This document shows positions 1-5,772 of a stretch of DNA of 9,896 nt, one piece after another. The notes beneath the pieces are model-generated. The model was not told where the DNA came from. It made no database searches and saw only the letters and a list, made by a program, of their open reading frames with translations. The position numbers and the translations under genes were made by a program. Origin of the DNA: Desulfobacteraceae bacterium (GTDB lineage: Bacteria > Desulfobacterota > DSM-4660 > Desulfatiglandales > Desulfatiglandaceae); NCBI GenBank assembly GCA_030589225.1, contig JAUUWD010000029.1, forward strand, positions 1 through 9,896. The letters run 5' to 3'. Position 1 is the first letter of the stretch, and every line of letters starts with the position of its first letter.

Positions 1-57
1 ATTGCCGGGCCGTGGGGTTCTCTTTTCAGACGGCCAAATTAGATCAGGAATGGGCAT
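1..57 (-). CDS. Possible start of a further downstream gene, cut by the left edge
   Basis: Two bases after the stop of the exported-protein gene, an ATG opens a minus-strand frame that stays open for 19 codons to the window edge (MPIPDLIWPSEKRTPRPGN). The tight TAA-CA-ATG spacing would suit translational coupling in an operon. Against it, no clear Shine-Dalgarno sequence precedes the ATG and 19 codons are too few to recognise a family. It could simply be intergenic sequence. No function is proposed. Confidence 0.2.
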   Translation of the reverse strand, partial: MPIPDLIWPSEKRTPRPGN

Positions 58-59
58 TG

Positions 60-1256
60 TTACCGAAATTTTTCAATCCTGAACAATATTTCTTCTTCTT
101 CACCCTGATCAAGCTTTACCAAGAACGGAAGATTTTCATGATTGAGGACGCGTTCCACAAACCTTTTTCTGTCTCCTTGAAATTCAACCGCAATAGATAT
201 GGAATCTTTTCTGACCCTGGTCTGTCTAACGGATTTTACTCCCGACACATCTCTTCTTAGAAAATCCCTGAAGGCCCTGAACTGCTTATAACTGCTCAAA
301 CCCTTCAAGGTAATATCCAGGTGGCGGACCCTTCCACGATCGGAGGCAGTATACCGAATAATGGCCGGGGTCAACTTTGCGGCCAGTCGATTGGCCAACC
401 TCTTGGTGGCTTCCATTACTGGCTGTTTCCCTTTAGATCCTTTCTTAATCTGTTCGAATGCAACGGTTTGAGTGATCTGTGCCCCCTGATTGATATCCAG
501 GGTCTTAAGCGCCAAAGATACCTCTTTTTTACCTATGATTTCGCTCTGACCGTAGATCACTACATCGGCAGAGAAAAGCCTTCCCCACTCCAAAGCGTCA
601 ACGTCCCGAAGATCAACATGCTTTAAGGATTCGGAATACCCGGTGTCCGGGACTTTCAATGTCCGATTTATCGGGCTAAGCCCTCTTTCCTGAAACACAT
701 TGTGGAGAACAAGCTCGGTGCCACTCATGGAAGAATAAGTCTCCGGGTCTCTCCACCAGTAATAGGCCGTCCCTCCCTTCCACTCTGAAACCAGGAACAG
801 GACTTTAATGGGAGGCCCCTCTGTAACAACAACGCCAGCTTCTCTCAGTTTCTCATCTATTACCTTTTCATTGACCCGAAGCTTGATAAGGACCTTATAC
901 TCTTCTCCGGTTTGATCCTCCGAAAGGATATTGTAATTCTCAACTTTTGCTTTAGCTCTCGGCAGTATATCATGGATAATCCTATGGAAATTATTTGCCA
1001 CACCCTCACTTCCCAGCCGATGCAAAAGGTAATTTTCCACCCCTTTTGTCAGTGCATCAGAGATAGCAGACTCTTTTGCCTTCGCCAAGTTACCATCTTT
1101 AACGGTGGCCGTTCCAATGGCGAGAATTTCATTTTCCCCCGGCTTCGCTCCCATGGCCGCAGGCAAGAGCGATAGCCATAAAAAGCAGAAAAAACAACAA
1201 ACAATAAAAAAATCATAGGCCGTTCTTGATACAATTTTTTCCATCATCTTTTTCAT
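60..1256 (-). CDS. Exported protein with FlgT/LPP20-like N-terminal domain
   Basis: This 398-residue protein is predicted to be secreted to the periplasm or cell envelope. Residues 1-37 form a signal peptide: a basic start (MKKMMEK), a hydrophobic run at about 16-34, and a likely cut near A34-A37 (PAAMGA). There is no lipobox cysteine at the cut, although C20, C21 and C24 lie in the hydrophobic run. Residues ~43-140 (AIGTATVKDGN..AKAKESAISDALTKGVENYL) follow the pattern of the FlgT N-terminal/LPP20 fold: a strand, a helix rich in A-x-x-A-x-x-A-L, then long basic strands. Residues ~145-290 (IKVLFLVSEW, ADVVIYGQSEI) resemble the CsgG/TolB-type alpha/beta fold. The last ~100 residues look like a small alpha/beta domain. 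FlgT builds the Vibrio flagellar H-ring, but no flagellar gene is adjacent, so a flagellar role is not assumed. It lies 74 bp downstream of miaA and is probably co-transcribed. The start is uncertain: M1, M4 and M5 are all possible and none has a good ribosome site. Confidence 0.75.
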   Translation of the reverse strand: MKKMMEKIVSRTAYDFFIVCCFFCFLWLSLLPAAMGAKPGENEILAIGTATVKDGNLAKAKESAISDALTKGVENYLLHRLGSEGVANNFHRIIHDILPRAKAKVENYNILSEDQTGEEYKVLIKLRVNEKVIDEKLREAGVVVTEGPPIKVLFLVSEWKGGTAYYWWRDPETYSSMSGTELVLHNVFQERGLSPINRTLKVPDTGYSESLKHVDLRDVDALEWGRLFSADVVIYGQSEIIGKKEVSLALKTLDINQGAQITQTVAFEQIKKGSKGKQPVMEATKRLANRLAAKLTPAIIRYTASDRGRVRHLDITLKGLSSYKQFRAFRDFLRRDVSGVKSVRQTRVRKDSISIAVEFQGDRKRFVERVLNHENLPFLVKLDQGEEEEILFRIEKFR

Positions 1257-1258
1257 TC

Positions 1259-1281
1259 GGTAGTGTTGGTGGTCAGTTGGT
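1259..1281 (+). repeat. Short imperfect GGT..TTGGT tandem in the miaA downstream gap
   Basis: Two adjoining units, GGTAGTGTTGGT and GGTCAGTTGGT, sit in the 74-bp spacer between miaA and the exported-protein gene and are followed by AGTCATC. The units resemble the GTATTTGGTATC core of the 24-bp repeats at 2276-2299 and 5731-5754, but identity is too low to call a third copy. Nothing else was recognised in this spacer. Confidence 0.3.
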
Positions 1282-1330
1282 AGTCATCACGCTGCTACAG
1301 GCAGAATAATATTTGAAGAATAGCTAAAGG

Positions 1331-2266
1331 TCAAGTAGGTACGCGTGCAAAATCTTTAACCCTCTGTAAAATGAGATCAAAATCCTCAGGATCGACCCAA
1401 CTGGCTTCAGGGTCAGCCCGAAACCATGTTAGCTGTCGCTTGGCGTATCTTCGGGTGTCTCTTTGAATTCTATGGATCGCCTCAATAAGAGTCCATTCTT
1501 TTTTCAGATGCTTTACTATATGTCTGTATCCTATGGCCTTCATGGGTTTTAGATCGGGTGAGTAACCCTGTATTAGAAGGTTTTCAGTCTCTTCTACCAA
1601 CCCCGCTTCCACCATGGACACGCTTCGCTTGTTAATGCGTTCATAAAGCTGTTCCCTGCTTACTTTCATACAAAGCATTAGCGCGTTTAGAGGCCTGTCC
1701 CTGAAACCGTGCTCCCCGCTGAGGGCCGAAGGAAGCCGATTGGTGAGTTGGATAATCTCAAGGGCCCTTATCAGCCTCACGCGATCATTGGGATGAATTT
1801 TACCTGCGCATTCAGGATCTAAATGCTTCAGCCTTTCATGGAGCTTCCCGGTTCCCAGAAGATCACATTCCCGGTATAGTGATTCCCTCAGTTCCGGATC
1901 TGCGGGCGGACATTTGAAGAGTCCTGAGAGCAAACTTTTTATATAAAGTCCTGTCCCACCTACCACAAAACACATCTTCCGCCTTGACAGGATATCCGTT
2001 ATGATGGGAAGCGCCATAGACCGATACATCGCCGCATTGTATTCTTCATCAGGGTCCACCACATCCATAAGATGATGCGCAACACCCTTTTGTTCTTCAG
2101 ATGTCGGCTTGGCCGTGCCAATATCCATCCCCCGATAGACTTGCATGGAATCTGCGTTGACGATTTCCCCTCCTAAAGCCAATGCCAGTTCCACACCGAG
2201 CGAAGTCTTTCCACTTGCCGTAGGCCCGGCAATAACAATGACTTTTGGTCCGCTGTTGTTGGTCAT
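1331..2266 (-). CDS. miaA: tRNA dimethylallyltransferase MiaA
   Basis: MiaA transfers a dimethylallyl group from dimethylallyl diphosphate to N6 of A37 in tRNAs that read UNN codons. This is the first step of i6A/ms2i6A synthesis and it supports reading accuracy. The 311-residue length is normal for the family. Visible signatures are the P-loop GPTASGKT at residues 14-21, the substrate motif DSMQVYRGMDIGTAKPT at 39-55, HHLMDVVDP at about 64-72, and GGTGLYIKSLLSG at about 103-115. The C-terminal tRNA-binding part includes AIGYRHIVKHL and the terminal RRYAKRQLTWFR motif. The ATG at 2264-2266 gives the expected short lead before the P-loop, with a weak GAG ribosome site about 9 bases upstream. 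It follows mutL by 47 bp, a pairing common in bacteria, and is probably co-transcribed with it. No lesion is visible. Confidence 0.97.
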   Translation of the reverse strand: MTNNSGPKVIVIAGPTASGKTSLGVELALALGGEIVNADSMQVYRGMDIGTAKPTSEEQKGVAHHLMDVVDPDEEYNAAMYRSMALPIITDILSRRKMCFVVGGTGLYIKSLLSGLFKCPPADPELRESLYRECDLLGTGKLHERLKHLDPECAGKIHPNDRVRLIRALEIIQLTNRLPSALSGEHGFRDRPLNALMLCMKVSREQLYERINKRSVSMVEAGLVEETENLLIQGYSPDLKPMKAIGYRHIVKHLKKEWTLIEAIHRIQRDTRRYAKRQLTWFRADPEASWVDPEDFDLILQRVKDFARVPT

Positions 2267-2275
2267 TGCAACAAT

Positions 2276-2299
2276 CTCAATTTAGTAGTATTTGGTATC
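2276..2299 (+). repeat. 24-bp dispersed intergenic repeat, copy 1 (mutL-miaA gap)
   Basis: A 24-bp element with the core GTATTTGGTATC matches the reverse complement of 5731-5754 at 22 of 24 positions; mismatches are at element positions 8 and 12. It fills half of the 47-bp mutL-miaA spacer. The two copies are in opposite orientation relative to the genes around them. In this copy the CTCAATTGAG palindrome seen at the other site is degraded to CTCAATTTAG. Confidence 0.6.
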
Positions 2300-2313
2300 T
2301 AGGAGGTTGAAAT

Positions 2314-4029
2314 TCACACAATCCTCTTAAACATCTTCTCAATTTCATAATAGGTGAAGTGCTTGAATATGGGTCTTCCATGCGGGCAGTTTGTGGGTAT
2401 TTCCATATCTTCCAACTCACTCAGGAGATGGCTAATTTCCTCATGAGTCATTGAATGGCCGGCCCGGATTGCCCCATGACAGGCCATGACCGTCAATGCT
2501 TTGTCCAGGACCATGTCATCATCCAGTTTGTCATCCTCCAGTGCTGTTATAAGTTCCGACAAAAAAGCATCCCATTGAACATTCTTTAAGATCGCGGGGA
2601 CCGACCTCAACAAAAACGTGTTGCCCCCGAAATGGTCAAGTTCAAGGCCGAAACGATTCAACTGATCACGTTTTTCCAGAACGATCCTTTGCTCTTTTGT
2701 ACTGAGCTCCAGCCTAAAAGGCATCAGGAGGGTCTGGGCTTCAATCCGCGAGTTATTAGCTCCTTTTTTTAGATTTTCATAAACGATTCTTTCATGTGCC
2801 GCATGTTGATCAACCATTAGAAGCCCATCTCTCACTTGACACAGGATGTAGGTATTTCCCAATTGACCGATTACCTGGGGGGTTTCTCTAATCAAGGACT
2901 GTTCGCGCTCTTCCACTTCAAAAGGGACGACCGGACTTTGTTCTGTCTGGTAATACTTCCAAACTGGCTCAGATATACTAAGGGCTTCCTTTTGAAAAAA
3001 CCTGTCTTCCTGCTGAGGTTTTGGACCAATATAGGGGTGAAAGCTCTGTCCAAGTGCCTTTCCAACAGTGGAAACGATAGACTGGAAAACATCACGGCTA
3101 TTGTGGAATCGTACCTCCTGTTTGGTTGGGTGTATGTTGACATCCACTTTTAAAGGATCAATTTCTATAAAAATAACGGCTTGAGGATACTGCCCTTTCA
3201 TGAGTCGTTGCCCATAGCCTTCCAGCACAGCCTTAGTCACAAGTCGATCCTTGATATTCCGGCCGTTTACATAAACGAACAAACGATCCCCTCTGGTTCT
3301 ACTCAGGTCCGGGGGAGCTAAATAGGCGCTGATGCTCAGATCATGGTTTCCTTCTTGTACCTCTATCATGGCCCCTGCCACTTTCCGTCCCATCAAGGAA
3401 TAGAGCCGCTGTATGTGCTGATCAGAGGCTGGAAGATTCATGATCGTTTTTCCAGCGTCTTCCAGCCTAAAGGCAATACCGGGAAACGGTAGTGCAACCC
3501 GCGAGAAGACATCAATAATATGGTCTGTTTCAGTTCTCACGGCACGCAGGAACTTCCGCCTGGCCGGGATATTGTAGAAAAGGTTCCTCACTTCAATGAT
3601 TGTGCCAGCAGGCGCGCCTGTTTCCTCTATGGAAATGAGTCTTCCACCCGCAATCTTAAGCCTGTGACCTGCCAGTTGGTCTTTGGGGCGTGAGACAATT
3701 TCTGTCCGGGATACAGAGGCAATGCTTGGGAGCGCCTCCCCCCTGAATCCAAAAGATTTCACAGAAAAAAGATCTGAAGCTGTCTCTATCTTGCTTGTGG
3801 CATATCTTTCCACGCATAAAAGGATATCGTCTCTGGACATGCCCACGCCGTTATCATTAACCTTGATCAAGCCCTTCCCGCCCATTTCAATTCTCACAAA
3901 AATTCTATCCGCAGCAGCATCAATACTGTTGTCAATCAATTCCCTGACAACAGAAGCGGGCCTGTCCACAACCTCGCCTGCTGCAATTTGAGATGCCACC
4001 TTCTCTGGCAAAATGTGAATCGTATTCAT
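2314..4029 (-). CDS. mutL: DNA mismatch repair protein MutL, nicking-endonuclease type
   Basis: MutL is the ATP-driven matchmaker of mismatch repair, acting with MutS on the chromosome. The N-terminal GHKL ATPase shows IAAGEVVDRPASVVRELIDN with E30 and N34, DNGVGM at 59-64 and GFRGEAL at 94-100. The transducer domain follows, with KVDVNIHPTKQEVRF. After a short linker (about residues 330-385) the C-terminal dimerisation domain carries all three metal-endonuclease motifs: DQHAAHERIVYE at 407-418 (the DQHA-X2-E-X4-E pattern), ACHGAIRAG at 516-524, and CPHGRP at 548-553. The family rule is that such MutL proteins nick DNA themselves and belong to MutH-independent repair, unlike the E. coli enzyme. 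The 571-residue length is normal. The ATG at 4027-4029 starts directly at the conserved IHILPEKVASQIAAGE segment. Its ribosome site (CGAG) is weak, and a 22-codon leader frame ends in an ATGA overlap with it. Confidence 0.97.
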   Translation of the reverse strand: MNTIHILPEKVASQIAAGEVVDRPASVVRELIDNSIDAAADRIFVRIEMGGKGLIKVNDNGVGMSRDDILLCVERYATSKIETASDLFSVKSFGFRGEALPSIASVSRTEIVSRPKDQLAGHRLKIAGGRLISIEETGAPAGTIIEVRNLFYNIPARRKFLRAVRTETDHIIDVFSRVALPFPGIAFRLEDAGKTIMNLPASDQHIQRLYSLMGRKVAGAMIEVQEGNHDLSISAYLAPPDLSRTRGDRLFVYVNGRNIKDRLVTKAVLEGYGQRLMKGQYPQAVIFIEIDPLKVDVNIHPTKQEVRFHNSRDVFQSIVSTVGKALGQSFHPYIGPKPQQEDRFFQKEALSISEPVWKYYQTEQSPVVPFEVEEREQSLIRETPQVIGQLGNTYILCQVRDGLLMVDQHAAHERIVYENLKKGANNSRIEAQTLLMPFRLELSTKEQRIVLEKRDQLNRFGLELDHFGGNTFLLRSVPAILKNVQWDAFLSELITALEDDKLDDDMVLDKALTVMACHGAIRAGHSMTHEEISHLLSELEDMEIPTNCPHGRPIFKHFTYYEIEKMFKRIV

Positions 4030-4094
4030 AACTCGAGGGGTTCTTGATCGATTGTGATGAGCTGGATTAAATGGCGACCCTTAAACGATTTCAT
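4026..4094 (-). CDS. Possible 22-residue leader ORF overlapping the mutL start
   Basis: An ATG at 4092-4094 opens 22 codons (beginning MKSFKGRHLIQ). They end in a TGA that shares four bases, ATGA, with the mutL start codon. This is the classic geometry of translational coupling, and mutL itself has a poor ribosome site, so coupling would make sense. The leader's own ribosome site is also weak (GAGA about 10 bases upstream), and an ORF this short can arise by chance. No peptide family was recognised. Confidence 0.2.
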   Translation of the reverse strand: MKSFKGRHLIQLITIDQEPLEL

Positions 4095-4123
4095 GGGAAA
4101 TATTCTCAGTTTTGCGAATCGTA

Positions 4124-4154
4124 ATTTTACGTATAGGAAATTGTAAGTTCTCAA
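4124..4154 (-). promoter_or_regulatory. Weak candidate promoter upstream of mutL
   Basis: On the minus strand TTGAGA (4149-4154) and TAAAAT (4124-4129) resemble -35 and -10 boxes, but the 19-base spacing is longer than ideal. It lies about 95-125 bases upstream of the mutL ATG, downstream of the possible gap terminator. That is where a separate mutL-miaA promoter would be expected. Confidence 0.2.
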
Positions 4155-4179
4155 TGAGCCTAGGGCTGTATTAGAAAAA

Positions 4180-4210
4180 TCCCCCTCAATCCCCCTTTAC
4201 AAAAGGGGGA
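4180..4210. repeat. CCCCCT/AGGGGG dispersed hairpin repeat; possible gap terminator
   Basis: Two TCCCCCT units at 4180 and 4190 are followed by AAAGGGGGA at 4202-4210. The second unit pairs with the G-run as a 9-bp stem (4190-4198 with 4202-4210) around a 3-base loop. Short elements of this kind recur in spacers of many environmental bacterial genomes (recalled, not searched). Read on the minus strand, downstream of gap, the C-run arm can pair with either G-run. Pairing with the distal G-run places ATTTTT immediately after the stem, which looks like an intrinsic terminator. The rest of the 274-bp gap holds only a 9-bp bulged stem at 4214-4244 (AGTA/TACT plus ATACC/GGTAT) and the candidate mutL signals listed separately. 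Confidence 0.6.
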
Positions 4211-4303
4211 AGTAGTAAGATACCGAACTTATTGAGGTATTACTCGGAATTTCTACAACTTGATGAATATACAGGTAATTCTCGAGGCTCAGATTTTTGT
4301 CTT

Positions 4304-5584
4304 TTACATGGCATCCGCTACCGACACCGTGCGATCCCCCAGCATATTCACATAGCTGCCCAGTTCGTTATCATACCACCCATAAATAACCGTCTGGGTG
4401 ATCGCAACTTTCAGTATGTCCTGAATACCTTGATTTGATCTGATTGGGGCGGGCTGCTCTCCCATTTGACACACCTTCTGCAAGTCTATGCTGACATCGG
4501 CTGTGCGTGTATGGGTTTCATGTCCCTCAATGATGGCCGCAGCCCTGGGAAGACCGATAATATCGGAGGAAACATTTTGTTCCTCCGTATAGTGAAGATA
4601 ACCATGGGAATCACGAGCGGCAGCCTTCCTGTAAATGGTATTAATCACCTCCCTCCGGATCGATTCACCGGAAGGTTCTTCCTGAAGGTTCACCACCAGG
4701 ATAATCAATGATCCCGTAGTACTGGGAATCCTCACAGATTCAGCGATAAAACCAATCTGTTTCATCTCAGGAATCACAAGCTCAAGTGCCTTCGCAGCCC
4801 CTGTGCTGGTCAATATTATGTTGTTCATGATGCTCCGGTTCTTTCTCAGATCGCTTGCCCCCGATTTGGGAAGCCGGTCAAGCACTTCCTGGGAGCCTGT
4901 TACGGCATGAATAGTTGACATTGAAGCGGAAAGGATTCTTTGGGGGCCAAAAAAATCCAGAAGCGGCTTCATCATGTGGGCCAGGCAGGTCGTTGTGCAC
5001 GACGCGTTGGAAATAATCCTGTGCACACGGGGGTCATAATCATTTTCATTGATACCCATAACCGTGGTCACGGCATCATCGGGCATGGATTTTGTCTCGT
5101 CTTTTATTTTGAAAGGGGCAGAGACAATGACCTTTCCCACACCACTCTCAAGGTGACCTCTTACCGACCCCCTTTTGTCATCAGAAGAAACGGTCGGATC
5201 AAGAAACTGGCCTGTCGTATCCACCACCAGCTTTACACCATGTTCCCGCCAGTCAATCTCTTTCGGGTTTCTAAAACGCCGCAAGACCCTGACTTTTACG
5301 CCGTCGACAGTCATGGTTCCGGCTGTTTCGTCCAAGTCCTGGATTACCTTATGTGCCCTATGTCCAAAAAGGTATCTGCCAAGGGAACCATAAGTAGAGT
5401 CTCTTTCCAGATAGTGGGCCAGGTCTGTTAGCGACGCACCCACATTTCGCCCCACGTTGACTACCGCTTCATCAAAATATTTTCTGGCAATATGGTGCCA
5501 TAGTGTAAGTTTTCCTATTCTTCCAAGTCCATTGATGCCCAGTTTCAGACCACTGTTCTTACCATTTCCTAACAGATTTTCCAT
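4304..5584 (-). CDS. gap: Glyceraldehyde-3-phosphate dehydrogenase, long divergent type
   Basis: The enzyme catalyses reversible, phosphate-dependent oxidation of glyceraldehyde 3-phosphate to 1,3-bisphosphoglycerate in glycolysis or gluconeogenesis, in the cytoplasm. From the chosen ATG (5582-5584) it has 426 residues, against about 335 for the usual enzyme. The Rossmann motif GINGLGRIG is at 16-24, catalytic Cys196 in SNASCTTTCLA, the partner His226 in STIHAVTGSQ, then GAAKALELVIPE, YTEEQNVSSD and WYDNELGSY near 403-411. Oddities: CTTTC replaces CTTNC, NELGSY replaces NEWGYS, and about 34 extra residues precede WYDNE. The end of beta-strand 2 reads GRN (45-47) where NAD enzymes have ND, so cofactor preference is open. 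The start at 5584 is preferred because a promoter-like pair upstream would put the transcript start close to the alternative ATG at 5617, and GAGG and AAAGG precede 5584. The longer form adds 11 residues (TAAGG lies upstream of it). It may be related to the long Gap proteins of Pseudomonas and Vibrio. Confidence 0.93.
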   Translation of the reverse strand: MENLLGNGKNSGLKLGINGLGRIGKLTLWHHIARKYFDEAVVNVGRNVGASLTDLAHYLERDSTYGSLGRYLFGHRAHKVIQDLDETAGTMTVDGVKVRVLRRFRNPKEIDWREHGVKLVVDTTGQFLDPTVSSDDKRGSVRGHLESGVGKVIVSAPFKIKDETKSMPDDAVTTVMGINENDYDPRVHRIISNASCTTTCLAHMMKPLLDFFGPQRILSASMSTIHAVTGSQEVLDRLPKSGASDLRKNRSIMNNIILTSTGAAKALELVIPEMKQIGFIAESVRIPSTTGSLIILVVNLQEEPSGESIRREVINTIYRKAAARDSHGYLHYTEEQNVSSDIIGLPRAAAIIEGHETHTRTADVSIDLQKVCQMGEQPAPIRSNQGIQDILKVAITQTVIYGWYDNELGSYVNMLGDRTVSVADAM

Positions 5585-5622
5585 AGTCCTCGCACCTTTA
5601 AATAATAGTTTATCCATGCAGC

Positions 5623-5652
5623 CTTATAGGAATCTAACAATTTCTCGGTCAA
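5623..5652 (-). promoter_or_regulatory. Candidate sigma-70-type promoter for gap
   Basis: On the minus strand TTGACC (5647-5652) and TATAAG (5623-5628) are separated by 18 bases, close to the TTGACA/TATAAT consensus. Initiation would fall near 5616, at the upstream gap ATG, leaving a leader of about 30 bases before the preferred ATG at 5584. The -10 overlaps the TAAGG that would otherwise serve as the ribosome site of the longer form. Confidence 0.4.
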
Positions 5653-5730
5653 ACCCGCAACCCTATTCGATCGATGCTCAATCAGGGGGTATTGGAGAAA
5701 AATATTCTGTAAAATCAGTACCAGTTACCG

Positions 5731-5754
5731 GATACCAAATACCACTCAATTGAG
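5731..5754 (-). repeat. 24-bp dispersed intergenic repeat, copy 2 (PPDK-like-gap gap)
   Basis: Read on the minus strand this matches 2276-2299 at 22 of 24 positions, with the same GTATTTGGTATC core. It lies in the 155-bp spacer between the PPDK-like gene and gap. Its first ten bases, CTCAATTGAG, are a perfect palindrome and also form one arm of the hairpin at 5745-5769. Confidence 0.6.
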
Positions 5755-5769
5755 CCTGGGTCAATTGAG
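5745..5769 (-). terminator. Palindromic hairpin just after the PPDK-like stop codon
   Basis: CTCAATTGA and TCAATTGAG flank a 7-base loop and form a 9-bp stem that begins 3 bases after the stop codon. Each arm contains the self-complementary TCAATTGA, so the site is also a direct repeat. The stem is A/T-rich and no T-run follows, so strong intrinsic termination is doubtful. It may instead stabilise the mRNA 3' end or act as a protein-binding site. Confidence 0.3.
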
Positions 5770-5772
5770 GTC

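Noticed and set aside
12..260. An 82-codon plus-strand frame at the left edge
   Set aside because: It is mostly antisense to the exported-protein gene, with a phenylalanine-rich low-complexity stretch that mirrors the E-rich C-terminus.
60..1256. Lipoprotein signal with C20, C21 or C24 as the lipidated residue
   Set aside because: None sits in an L-[AS]-[GA]-C lipobox, and a normal signal-peptidase site lies further on near residue 36.
4180..4210. CRISPR or tandem array suggested by repeated CCCCCT units
   Set aside because: There are only two units, no spacer pattern and no cas gene. It fits a short dispersed hairpin element.
4940..5431. A 163-codon open frame on the plus strand
   Set aside because: It is wholly antisense to gap, has no recognisable domain, and its composition is that of a shadow frame. 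The gap frame carries clear catalytic motifs.
4304..5584. Erythrose-4-phosphate dehydrogenase (Epd) as an alternative to Gap
   Set aside because: Epd is about 340 residues and keeps NEWGY-type ends; this protein is longer and divergent. GAPDH remains the safer name, though its substrate was not tested.
5618..5772. A frameshifted TIM barrel downstream of the PPDK-like protein
   Set aside because: Only 155 bp separate the stop from gap and no frame shows barrel motifs. The barrel is absent, not broken.
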